In this document: piece by piece, positions 43,966 to 53,800 of the stretch
Layout: the number at the start of each line of letters is the position of its first letter
Position numbering within the stretch: the stretch's first letter is position 1
Assembly: GCF_963259705.1 (NCBI RefSeq)
Contig: NC_081842.1
Location: forward strand, 179,121,849-179,185,848
Length of the DNA: 64,000 bases
DNA from: Myotis daubentonii
Taxonomy: Eukaryota; Chordata; Mammalia; Chiroptera; Vespertilionidae
Reading direction: 5' to 3'
The notes under the pieces: generated by a model
What the model was told of the DNA's origin: nothing
Databases searched by the model: none
What the model saw: the letters and a program-made list of their open reading frames with translations, nothing else
Translations under genes and position numbers: made by a program

Positions 43966-45569
43966 TTGTATACTGATGGTTCCACCAAGAGGGGGCTTAG
44001 CTCCACGTTACAGCTCAGTGAGTGTCTTCCAGGGTCTCCTGCGCTGGGAACCCTGTGAATGGGCGGATATTCGCTCTTCTTCATGAGTGAGCTAACTGGC
44101 TCCGAGAGTCTCAGTGATTCACCCCAAATCCCTCAGCTAGAAAGTACAGACTCCAGCTCACCGGTTGCTTTTCAAGTTGAGTTCTCTACTGGATGAAATG
44201 CCCAATCTCAATGGATGAGGCTAGTAAGGAATATCCCCAGTCTCAGGTCCAGGTAGCAGTGTGGGGAGATATCTGTAAGGCAAGCTTATTTTTTTCTGAA
44301 ACCCTGGCATTCTGGAGTGTAGGAGGGGTGGGGAGAAAGATGAGGAGAAGATGAGGAGAAAGGATCAGAGGCTGGCTCTGTGCAAGGGGGCAGTAGCTCT
44401 GTGCAGCATCAGCCTGAAGTCCCAGAAGAGCGTCTATAATAAGTCAGTCACTAAATAAAATAAGACCATCATGTCCCTGTCCCTGCAGGACTGTTTAAAT
44501 AAACTTACTGAGCGGTTTCATAAAGCAATGACTGGCCATGTGGCTGCCTCAGGAAGAGCCGTGCTGTGGATTCTCCCTGGTCCCCTGGTCAGGTCTGTCT
44601 GCTCCCCATGGGCAGCCCCAACCCCACCTCCACTCCAGCTGCCTGGGGAGCTGCTGTTTTCCTCTCCAACAGCCATGCTCGTGAGAATGCAGGCCTCGAG
44701 GTCAGGCCCTGTTCTCCTGCCCTGTCCATCACAGCGGGCCTGGTAGAGAAATGCAAATGCAGGTCCATGATCTCCTATTTGAAACCTTAGGGGCTATATA
44801 TGTGTCAGAAATTTGGATCTGAGAGATGCAATATGATATGTTTATTACATATTATGTGACACCGCTGCCAGGCTTGGGGCAGCACCTATAATCAAACACA
44901 TTAATATCTCTGCAGTAAAGTATATAATAAATAAATATAGGGTGAGTAAACACTATGAATAGTGTTCCTGTCAGTTCAGGTCAGTGTGTACCACCAAATG
45001 CACTCTTCTCAGCTTAGATTTGCTGCCAAAAGGAGTTACACACGCACATACTACATTCACACACAAAACTTGCTTTTCAGAGCGTTTTGGATTTTATAAT
45101 TCAGATAAGGGATTGCAGGTAAATGTTTGTCCAATCCTGCCACTGCTGAAAGAGTAGCCCATAGAGGTCAAGTGCCCATCATATGCCAGGTGCTGTGCCA
45201 CACAGTTTACAGACATTTACTGCATGAGAGCCTCAGAGTCTGTGATGGATATGACACTGTCATCTGCATTTTGCACTGGGGAGATGTGCTGTGCAATCAA
45301 TAGCCACTAGCCACATAGGACTATCTACATTTATATTAATTAAATGAATTTAAACTCGTTGAAACAAACAAACAAACAAAAAAAGGTTTCTTGGTTGTGA
45401 CGTGAAGTGTGTGTGACTGGTGTGTGGCTAATGGCTGTGTGCTGCACTGGCTGTCTGTGCCTCGTGCCCACTGTGCTGGGCAGCACGCAACATTTCCTTC
45501 CAAGCAGCAAGTTCTGTGGGACCATGTTGGTCTGCATGTTGTGGAGCGTCGTAGTGATGAGCGCGGATT
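43966..45569. other. Non-coding stretch with weak repeats
   Basis: 45270-45350 resembles the AATAGCCACTAGCCACATAG type of hAT MITE, and an AAAC patch is at 45364-45383. Open frames around 45340-45754 overlap on both strands and are not protein-like. Confidence 0.45.
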
Positions 45570-45785
45570 GTGGAGCTGTACTGCCCAGCGCCACCAGGTC
45601 CTGCATATGTGGCCTTGGCCAAGTTTCTTTATCTCTTGATACCTCAGTTTTCTCGTCTATAAAAAGGGGAGTAAAAATTGTGCCTATTTCATTTGTTGTC
45701 TTGAGGATTAAAGGAGTTAATACTGTAAAGCACTCAGAACAGTGTCTGGTGTGAAGTTATTACCTAATAACTCTGACCTGTTATG
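45570..45785 (+). mobile_element. MIR SINE
   Basis: TGTGGCCTTGGCCAAGTTTC, CTCAGTTTTCTCGTCTATAA and GATTATTATTAG. Confidence 0.75.
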
Positions 45786-46631
45786 ATTATTATTAGAGAC
45801 GGGGAAATCAAGGTATAGAAAGATGTTTTAAACTCCACCTTCCGAGTTCTTACTCTTAAGCTGAATGTGCGAAGGCCTCCGCAGACAAATGTCCCATTCA
45901 TCTCTGCTTCTGTATCGCTGAATGAGTGGATGAGTGAATGAACGAGAGTGTCTGAGAGAGGTACCTGGGAGCCAGGAGCAAGGAACAGCTGTGCAATAGC
46001 CTGGTCTTTAGGGTCAGTCTCGGACGTGAAGATCCACAGTGAACCATGGTTACGTTTTATTGATTACTCAGATCAAGGCCTAATTTATATATTTTCTTTC
46101 TACTTTGTTCCATTTTCCTGTTCCTAACCTTAATTTTTTAAAATCAGCCATAACTAGGCTATTGTAAGGCATCGAACTTGCTGTCAGGGTTATGTATTTG
46201 AGATAATATGTTGAAGCTTCATTGATTCTGTGTGACAGCGGTCGAAACAGAAATAGAGTGGAGTGCTGCCTGAAAGTCGCCCAGCGAGGCATTGGATCAC
46301 TCTGGAGAGAGGCACCTGCCAGATGTGCTCGGATATACACGTGTGCGACCCTTGGTATGGAGCAAATGCAGTGGTAGCAGTCGCTGCAGGGCCTCCAGGC
46401 TGGGGTTCCTTCTCTGTCACATTACTTAAGCTTCTTGAGCCTCAGTTCCACCCTTTGCAACATGGGGTGATAATTCTGTTTCCTTCACATACTGTCATGA
46501 AGACCAAATGCAGAATAGGTTAAAGCACCTTCTTAATTCTAGAGCACTGAGCACACATAAGGAAGTTTAGTACAGGCAACACTTCTCTTCTGGGAGGAAG
46601 GGAAGCCTCTGAGGGAGGAAGAGGCAAGTAG
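45786..46631. other. Non-coding stretch with a MIR piece
   Basis: 46395-46515 is MIR-like (CTTGAGCCTCAGTTCCACCC). No gene seen. Confidence 0.55.
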
Positions 46632-46641
46632 AAATATCTGG

Positions 46642-46877
46642 CATTGCCCTGGCCAGCGTGCCTCTGTTGGTTGGGGGTCGTCCCATGCACCAAAGGGTTG
46701 CTGGTTTGGTTCCCAGTCAGGGTACATGCCCCGGTTGTGGGCTCCATCCCTGGTGTGGTGTGGTGTGGGGAATGCAGGAGGCATCTCTCTGATGCTCTGC
46801 TTTCACATCCATGTTGCTCTTTCTCCCTCTCCCTTCCTCTCTAAAAAGCAATAAAAATATATTTTAAAAAAAGAAAA
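46642..46877 (+). mobile_element. Ves SINE
   Basis: CCCTGGCCAGCGTGCCTCTG, TTGCTGGTTTGGTTCCCAGT (degraded B box), CATGCCCCGGTTGTGGGCTC and CATCCATGTTGCTC are Ves text. The tail is TAAAAAGCAATAAAAATATA followed by an A-rich stretch. The 11-bp target duplication GAAATATCtGG/GAAATATCgGG lies at 46631-46641 and 46878-46888. Confidence 0.92.
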
Positions 46878-46888
46878 GAAATATCGGG

Positions 46889-47206
46889 TGTGTATTACTA
46901 ATTGGTATTGTTTATTAAATGTTTACCATCATTGTTATCTTAGTGACAAAAAAGAATGTTGTACATACATGTTATTGGTATTCATTGATAGATGAACATG
47001 CCATCTTCATGGAGCAAATGAGTCTGCTGGTGTTGGCACTGCTTCTGGGGGCTTACTTCACTGTTGGTGAAGGTGTTATGCTTTAGGTGGTCTTTTGTCT
47101 TCTTTATGAATTTTGAGTTTTATACTTTGAATTTGCATCAGTGAGTACTGTCTCACTTATAAGCTTCTAGTTTTCCTTTTGTCAAACAATGAGAGTTATG
47201 TCATCA
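46889..47206. other. Non-coding stretch, nothing recognised
   Basis: AT-rich, no gene. Confidence 0.5.
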
Positions 47207-47425
47207 CTAGAGGCCCGATGCACAAATTTGTGCACCAGTGGGGTCCAGCCAGCCTGCCCCAATCGGAACTGATTGGGGTCAGCTCACTGGGGGGAGGGGC
47301 CGTGGGAGGTTAGCCAGCCAACCCCGCCCCGGGCTGGTTGGCTGGCTACAGTGCATGTCATAGCAACCAGTCGTTCTGGTCATTCCAGCCCCTTGGCATA
47401 TATGTATATATATATATATATCTCA
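47207..47425 (-). mobile_element. HeliBat Helitron, 5' end replaced by (TA)n
   Basis: In minus orientation the 3' end CTAG (47207-47210) follows host A, with a 16-nt perfect palindrome TGCACAAATTTGTGCA at 47219-47234. The body reaches GCATGTCATAGCAACCAGTC and GGTCATTCC, normally about 50 bp from the 5' start. The expected TATATAGGA terminus is absent and a TA run (47400-47421) stands in its place. Confidence 0.85.
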
Positions 47426-47429
47426 TTCT

Positions 47430-48415
47430 CTACCCTCCCCCACCTACCAGGAAACTCATAATCATTTTAATGCTTATTTGGGTTTGTCCCCCTATTTTTT
47501 TCTTTATTCAGTTTTAGAATTAAAAAGTTAAATTACAGAATGAGAGATCAGAAGGAAAGAGTAGCAACTGAATTCTAACTCCTTCATTTCATGAGGAAGA
47601 AATTGAAAATGGAGAAAGAGCAAGAAGGATGCTCAGGGACCAAGGGTCAATCAGTGATAGAGCTAGGCTTAGAATTGCTCTCTGACTCACAGCCCATTCA
47701 TCAAGCAATTCTAATAAAAATTGTGTGGTGAGCAGTGAAGCAGATCAAGAGAGTTACATTAGTCTAATATGTATTGGAAGAGCTTGATCTTACAATGGGG
47801 AAGACCCTGCTAATGGGACCTGAATACTTGAGGCCATGGCTACTGTATCAGTTAGGAATGTGTGTAGCACCAAATCATGGCTCCCAAATAGTGGAGGCTT
47901 AAACAAATAGAATTTTTTATTCCTGATCTAGGAAATTGTGAGCATTAGTTCAAGTTTTCAAAGGTGCCTCCAGGGACTTAGGCTTTTTCTATCATTCTAC
48001 CTCTTGTTTACTCAATGGCTGCCTTGGTAATAGGCATCACATCACTGTCTAGGAAGGAAGAAGGAGGAAAAACCAATGCTAACACTTTCCCAGAATCCTT
48101 TCAGCAGACTTCCACATCCATTTAATTTTTTAGACTGTGTCACCTGGCCACATCTAATTCAAAGGGGGTGGGTGGGTTGGGAAACTGAGTATTTACCTTT
48201 CTACCATTGTGATGGTATTTTAAAAACATAACCATCAGTGGAGCATAGGCATAGAGCAATCACAATGGATGACAATTATGAGCACCGGACATAGTCTTAC
48301 CAATACATACAGATGGAATATTAGCCTTGCCTATTGTTAAAGGTAATCAGGGCGAAGAGTGGTAAGCACTGGGGTTGAGTGAGTTTCAACAGCATGTGAT
48401 GCTGTATAGTGTTCT
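47430..48415. other. Non-coding stretch with an old repeat
   Basis: 47840-48215 (ATGGCTCCCAAATAGTGGAG, CACCTGGCCACATCTAATTC) is a common old mammalian repeat that I cannot name. The first part looks MIR-derived. No gene. Confidence 0.45.
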
Positions 48416-48622
48416 ACATTAGGGTCAGTGAAGGGTCAATAGTAAATATTTTAGGCTTTGTGGCTTTATGATCTCCTTGGCATTACTCAACTCTGCCATC
48501 ATTTTGCACAGTAGCCATAGACAATACATCAAGAGCAGGTGTGGCTCTTCCAGTGAAGCTTTATTTACAATAAACCAGCAGGAGGCCAGGGTGAGCCTGT
48601 GGGCTGTAGTTCGCTAACCCCT
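48416..48622 (+). mobile_element. hAT-Charlie-type MITE
   Basis: TAGTAAATATTTTAGGCTTT, CATAGACAATACATCAAGAG and AAGCTTTATTTACAATAAAC, ending GTTCGCTAACCCCTG. Same family as 59975 and probably 4645. Confidence 0.7.
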
Positions 48623-48687
48623 GTTCTGCATCCATCTCCACATTAGGGATGTCCTAGCAAAAAGGCAGAATACCAGAAATTGGTTAC

Positions 48688-49259
48688 TGCTGGAAGCCGG
48701 TCCATCTTTGCTGCTTGACACAGTCGCTGCAGGAAAGAAACATCTGCACAGCATATGTTTCAAGGGACCTGGCGTATATAGCATACTGTTCTTAATATGT
48801 TTGCTCCCCTTAGCGCTATGTGTTTTAACCAAGGTCACCTCTCTGAGAAAGGTTGTTTCCCCAGGTAGGGATTTTCCCCTGAAGTTAGGGAGGGAATAAA
48901 ACCCCTTAACTAAATGCCAGGCTGGTAATCACTTTAACTATGAACAATCACCCTTAAGCTACATAATCTTTACTCCCTGGAATGGAGATAAGAAACACCA
49001 TAACCTTTGGAATAGAAATTGACAGGATTAAAATCAACTGGTATAAATACAGATGTAACAAGACAATAAAAAACAGAACCTGGACAACCTGGCTGGAGAA
49101 CCTAGCAAGAGAACATAGCAGGAGAACCTAACCAGAACTTGGCTAGAGATCCTGGCTAGGCTGCTGATTAACTGAACGCTGTCTCCGTGTCATTCCTTCT
49201 TCGCCGACTCCGTCCACATCTTTGGGGACCCCTGGACCTCCTGGGGTTGGACCCCAGCA
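48688..49259 (+). mobile_element. Solo LTR of a bat endogenous retrovirus
   Basis: A 572-bp unit begins TGCTGGAAGCCGG and ends GGACCCCAGCA, with the TG..CA ends of an LTR. It is flanked by a perfect 6-bp target duplication GGTTAC (48682-48687 and 49260-49265). No gag, pol or env sequence adjoins it, so it is a solo LTR left by recombination between two LTRs. A six-base duplication is typical of betaretrovirus-like (class II) elements. The orientation follows the TATA-like and AATAAA signals. Confidence 0.9.
49042..49070 (+). promoter_or_regulatory. LTR TATA-like box and AATAAA signal
   Basis: TATAAAT lies at 49042-49048 and AATAAA at 49065-49070 inside the LTR, consistent with a retroviral promoter and polyadenylation signal. 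Whether either still works cannot be told. Confidence 0.6.
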
Positions 49260-49265
49260 GGTTAC

Positions 49266-50059
49266 TTCTGCTATCTCTCTCTGGGGGTATCAAGATGGGC
49301 ATTGCCAACAATTTTCCATTTGGACTAGACAATCTCCTTCCTGCTCTCATGGATAGAGGCCATTTTTTTTCTTCTTCAGATTCTACGTAACTCTGCTATG
49401 TGCCTACTATGAATAATACCATGGAAATTCAATCTATACCTCTTGGGAGTACCTTCCCGTATTTCCCAAATATTGTCATCTTGAGTAGTCCTAATGATTG
49501 GGAGACTCCATAAGATAGTAACTATGAAAGTGCTTTGCCAGTCCCAAAGCAGTCTCTGAGAACTCCTACTCAGAACAGCCTCCTTATCTGCAATGCCCCC
49601 ATGCTTTAAGGGCCTTCGTACTTTCCAAGGACTGTTCACACTTCCTGGCATCACATCTGCCCGATTTGAGTGCAGCTCATCTTTCCTTCGGCAATGCAGT
49701 CTGCATGGGGAGTGCACTAATTACCAGGATAGGGTCATTGAAGTGAGCGCTGCATTCACAAGCACCCCTCAGGGATTCCAGTGTACAAACACACCGGCAC
49801 GCATGCACTCTCATTAGACAGAACTCTTTGCCATTCCTGTCTCAGCCTTTGACAACAGGCACTTTATGATGACAGAGTGGATGATTCAGAGAAAAAACTA
49901 GGACTTTTAAGAATTAGGTGTTTGCTAAGGGCAAATTACACAGTTTGGATGTCAGTTGTAGGCTAGCCAGTCATGTAGAGGAGTTTGTAAGACATGCCAC
50001 TGTCTGGGCACCACGAGCTACAGGATGGCCCAAACCAGAATCCTTTGCATCATTCCCTA
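49266..50059. other. Non-coding stretch, nothing recognised
   Basis: No gene or firm repeat. Confidence 0.5.
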
Positions 50060-50278
50060 ACAGACCCCTTTCCCGTGTGCCTTCCAACTAATCAACAGCT
50101 TTGTCCTTTCTGACCAGAATCCTATCCACCCCCTCTCCCCTCTTCCCCTTGCTGAGCCCTCCTCATTATTAGTCTGGGTATCACTTCTTCCAGGAAACTT
50201 GTCCTGACTCCCTGTACCATTTCCAGGCACCCTTTTCTGTGCCAGAATGGCCTCTCCTACATCACTCACCCTCTACAA
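50060..50278 (+). mobile_element. L2 LINE 3' fragment, left of Helitrons
   Basis: GTGTGCCTTCCAACTAATCA and CCAGGAAACTTGTCCTGACT fit L2. The 3' terminus resumes at about 51885 after the Helitron block. Confidence 0.65.
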
Positions 50279-50620
50279 CTAGAGGCCCGGTGCATGGATT
50301 TGTGCACCAGTGGGGCCCCTCAGCCTGGCCTTTGGGGATCAGGCTGAAATAGGCTCTCCAACATCCCCTGAGGAGTCTCGGATTGCAAGAGGGTGGTTCT
50401 CGGGTGACCTACCCTGGAATCAGGCTTCCTCCTCTATCGTTCCGGGTGCGTCACCTGAGAACTGCAGCTGCCAAGTCACCATAGCTCGGCAGCTCCTGCG
50501 TTGAGCATCTTCCCCCTGGTGGTCAGTGTGTGTCATACCTACTGGTTGGAGCATCTGCCTCCTGGTAGTTATTGCACGTCATAGCTACTGGTCGGACGGT
50601 CAAATGGTTGCTTAGGCATA
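50279..50620 (-). mobile_element. HeliBat Helitron, minus, 5' end interrupted
   Basis: The 3' end CTAG is at 50279-50282 after host A, with a GGTGCA..TGCACC hairpin at 50289-50308. The body reaches GGTCGGACGGTCAAATGGTT and GCTTAGGCATA, close to the 5' terminus, where the plus-strand Helitron begins at 50621. The terminal TCCTATATAATAA part is missing. Confidence 0.87.
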
Positions 50621-51813
50621 TCCTATCTAATAAAAGAGAAAAATGGTAATTGGCGTACGACGATACCCTTTTCATTGGCTAATCAGGGCTATATGCAAAT
50701 TAACTGTCAACTAAGATTGGCAGCTAACTGCCAACAAGATCGCGGTTAATTTGCATATGTAGGCACAATGCAGGGAGGCGAAAGGGAAAGCAGGAAGAAG
50801 CCCCCTGCCACTGACAGTGATCGGAAACCCAGGGGGGAACTAAGAGCTGGGGGGCAGGACAAAGGCGGCCCTGGGGCTGCCTTTGCCCTGCCCCCCAGCC
50901 ATGATCAGAGAATCAGGTGCCTTTGCCGCCCTGGCCAGTGATAGCAGGAAGTAGGGGTGGAGCCAGCGATGGGAGCTGGACACGGTAGAAGCTGGCAGTC
51001 CCGGGAGCTAGGGGTCCCTTGCCTGGGCCTAAAGCGGAGCCCACGATCACGGGGCCACTGCAACTGCGGGTCCCCGCTGCCCGGGCCGGACGCCTCAGCC
51101 AGAGGCGTTAGGCCTGGGCAGGGGTGGAGCCTGCAACCGCGGGGAGCTGGGGGTCCCCTGCCCAGGCCTGACACCTCTGCCAGAGGCCTCAGGCCTGATC
51201 AAGGGGCCAATCCGGTGATTGGTGATCGGAGGGTGATGAGGGTCAACTCCTCTGGCCGAGGCATCAGGCCTGGGTGGGGGGCAGAGCCGGGGATTGGGGG
51301 GATATGATGGTCCCCTTGTCCAGGCCTAAAGCCTGGGTCAGAGGCGTCAGGCTTGGGCAGGGGGTGGAGCAAGCGATCAGAGGGAGATGGGGGTCCCCTG
51401 CCCAGGCATGATTCCTGAGCCAGAGGCCTCAGGCCTGGGCGGGGGCCAGAGCCAGTGATCGGGGGGAGATGGGGGTCCCCTCTCCAAGCCTGACACCTCT
51501 GGCGGAGGCGTCAGGCCTGGGCAAGGTGCTGATCAGGCGATCGGAGGGTGATGGGGGTCTACGCCTCTGGCCGAGGCATCAGGCCTGGGCTGGGGGCAGA
51601 ACCAGTGATGGGGGGAAATGAGGGTCCCCTGCCCAGGTCTGACGCCTCTGTCAGAGGCGTCAGGCCTGGGCAAGGGGCCGATCCTGCGATTGGAGGGTGA
51701 TGGGGGTCAACTCCTGAGGGCTCCCAGTATGTGAGAGGGGGCAGGCTGGGCTGAGGGACACTCCCCCCCCACACACACACACCCAGTGCACGAATTTCGT
51801 GCACCGGCCCCTA

Positions 51814-51814
<1 letters not shown>
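50621..51814 (+). mobile_element. HeliBat Helitron, complete, 1.2 kb
   Basis: The 5' end is TCCTATCTAATAAAAGAG after A. The 3' end is the perfect 19-nt palindrome GTGCACGAATTTCGTGCAC (51786-51804), then CTAG (51811-51814) and T. The 5' part has CATTGGCTAATCAGG and GCAAATTAACTG, and the interior is a GC-rich minisatellite. No Rep/helicase frame, so it is non-autonomous. Terminal signals are intact. Confidence 0.93.
50960..51710. repeat. 80-bp minisatellite with palindromic core in Helitron
   Basis: Units of about 80 bp centre on GACGCCTCTGnCAGAGGCGTC, itself palindromic, at about 51085, 51169, 51245, 51327, 51409, 51490, 51560 and 51642, each followed by AGGCCTGGGC. Between them lies GGGGGAGATGGGGGTCCCCT. 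Proline-rich frames through it are artefacts. Confidence 0.85.

Positions 51815-51877
<63 letters not shown>
51815..51877. repeat. (TG)n(TA)n compound microsatellite
   Basis: About 8 TG units and then about 22 TA units directly follow the Helitron 3' end. Confidence 0.93.
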
Positions 51878-51879
<2 letters not shown>

Positions 51880-51884
51880 CATGT

Positions 51885-51995
51885 TTGTCTGTTTCTCTCA
51901 CTAGGCGATAGCTCTGTGAGGACAAGGAAGGTGTAGGTCTCACTTATCTTTTATGCCCAGCATGGTGACTGGCACATAAGTGAATGTCAATCACC
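51885..51995 (+). mobile_element. L2 LINE 3' end, right of Helitrons
   Basis: GGCGATAGCTCTGTGAGGAC, TATGCCCAGCATGGTGACTG and GGCACATAAGTGAATGTCAA form an L2 3' terminus continuing from 50278. Confidence 0.65.
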
Positions 51996-52519
51996 ATTTC
52001 CTCTCACAGGTAGGATTGTATTGCAGACTAGTGGCTCCTCCCTATTTTTAGATCTTTAGGGAAGAGTGTCCTGCAGCCTTCCAGGGCTTTCATTCTCTGT
52101 TGGGAGCATCACATTCAGATCACACCACCTACTTGGAGGGATCGTGGCAGACTTTGGGGACATGTGTACGGTTCCCATGCACATGTCTGTTGGCTGGGAC
52201 ATTTTGAGAAAAATTATTCATTTTACTCACTTATTTAGTCAGCCAACAATCATTGAGTCTACTCTGTGCTGGGCACTGCATTAGGAACTGAGGAGTCTGT
52301 GAGTGACATGAAAATTAAAGGATCTTCTATGTGCTATATTTGCCAGGCATTTTTGCTAAGAACATATTACAGGTTCCATGTAATTGTCATGGCATATCTG
52401 TGAGGGGCCTACTATGAGCTCCATTTCACAGAAGATAAAATAGTCTCAGACAGCTTTGGGGTCACACAGGTGGAAGTGTAGAAAACATGGCTTCTATTTT
52501 CAAGAAACTCAACATCTAT
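51996..52519. other. Non-coding stretch with a MIR piece
   Basis: 52330-52470 is MIR-like in reverse (TGCCAGGCATTTTTGCTAAG, CCATTTCACAGAAGATAAAA). No gene. Confidence 0.5.
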
Positions 52520-52880
52520 TGAGGGCAACATCCACTCATTCAGAAATTATGTAATGGATTCCTGGTGTGTGCTTGGCACAAGGAAGATGAGGGCCTTGCT
52601 CTTTTGTATTTTCTATTCTGTTGGGAAGGAAGTGGGCAATAAAGAAGTCAACAAGCATGTGAGGAAAACACTGGGACATGCGGATGAGTGGCCTGGGGGG
52701 GGGGGGAACGGGGACACGCCAGGTAGAGATCCAGGGGTGGCCTCCCTCAGGAGCGATGCTTGAGCTGAGACCTACAAGGGGATAAGCAATCTGAGGGTCT
52801 GAGGAATGGAGAGAGGTGGATAGATCCAGGATGGGACCAGAGTTATGGAACTTAGTGAGGTGAGTGCAGGCAGAGAGACA
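52520..52880 (+). repeat. Old mammal-wide interspersed repeat
   Basis: GGATTCCTGGTGTGTGCTTG, GGCAATAAAGAAGTCAACAA and TTGAGCTGAGACCTACAAGG; same family as 25375. A run of about 12 G lies at 52696-52707. Confidence 0.5.
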
Positions 52881-53762
52881 ATGAGCAGGGCTCTCTGGGA
52901 TCACAAAGGAAATCACAAAAGGACATCTAATCATCCTCTAATCCAGGGTTTCCCAAACTATGTTCCAAGAAAACACTACATCCTGTGAGATGTGAAAGTT
53001 GTTCTTAGAAAAAAGATCAAATTGCTTTAGGATTAAAAAAAAAAAAGTCTGGACAATACTGCATCCTGTGTTGCAGAGTGATGGTGAACAAATAATATAT
53101 TTAAGTCTCCAGGAAACCCCTGAGTAACAAAACCAATTTAACTTTAATGTGGCTCTTCTCAAGTTTATTTGACTCCAGACCTCCTTTTTCACAGAACTGC
53201 TTGTGCTGTGCCAGCATTCCCTGGAGAAGGTCCGGAGGGTGGGACAGGATGCCTTAGAATATGGCGAGATGGTGGCCCAGAAAAGGAAAATGACTTGCTC
53301 ACAATCACACCGCTCAGTGGAGGCAGAGCCTGGCAGGAATCGTAGCTTCTCTGAGTCAAGACACACTGCTTCTTTTCTTCTACCTCATGGAGCCACCTGC
53401 ATTGGCAGAGAAGATTGGTGCTGTTGTGTTGCTATGGTCCTGCCTACAAATTACACACACCCTGCCTGCTGCGTGAACAAAGCACTCTGCCCACACTCCA
53501 CCTTCCCAGAAGGGCTCTAACTCAGAAATAGTGATGCATTTTTCCCAGGTCAAATGTATAAATTCTTACCCTAATGAACAACAGAGAGATCTAAAGACTG
53601 CACACAGAGAAATGCAACAGTGTGGTGGCTTGAGGGGTGGAGAGAAACATTGAAACAGTGAAAAACATTGTGAAGTATGTGTGCAAACTGTACTCCCCAG
53701 AAACAGTACCAAGAACATTGGGCTACAATGAGGTAATAATTAACATAGATCCTAGGCTCCCC
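52881..53762. other. Non-coding stretch with a MIR piece
   Basis: 53250-53375 is MIR-like in reverse (AAAATGACTTGCTCACAATC). A 142-codon minus frame (52938-53366) has no recognisable domain and crosses this repeat. Confidence 0.5.
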
Positions 53763-53800
53763 ACAAACAAACAAACAAACAAACAAACAAACAAACAAAC
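53763..53800 (+). repeat. (CAAA)n microsatellite
   Basis: About 9 perfect tetranucleotide units. Confidence 0.93.

Noticed and set aside
50960..51710. GC-rich gene promoter or first exon
   Set aside because: Fully explained as a Helitron minisatellite bounded by Helitron termini.
52938..53366. 142-codon minus-strand frame
   Set aside because: Crosses MIR-derived and poly-T sequence, has no domain, and such lengths occur by chance in 64 kb.
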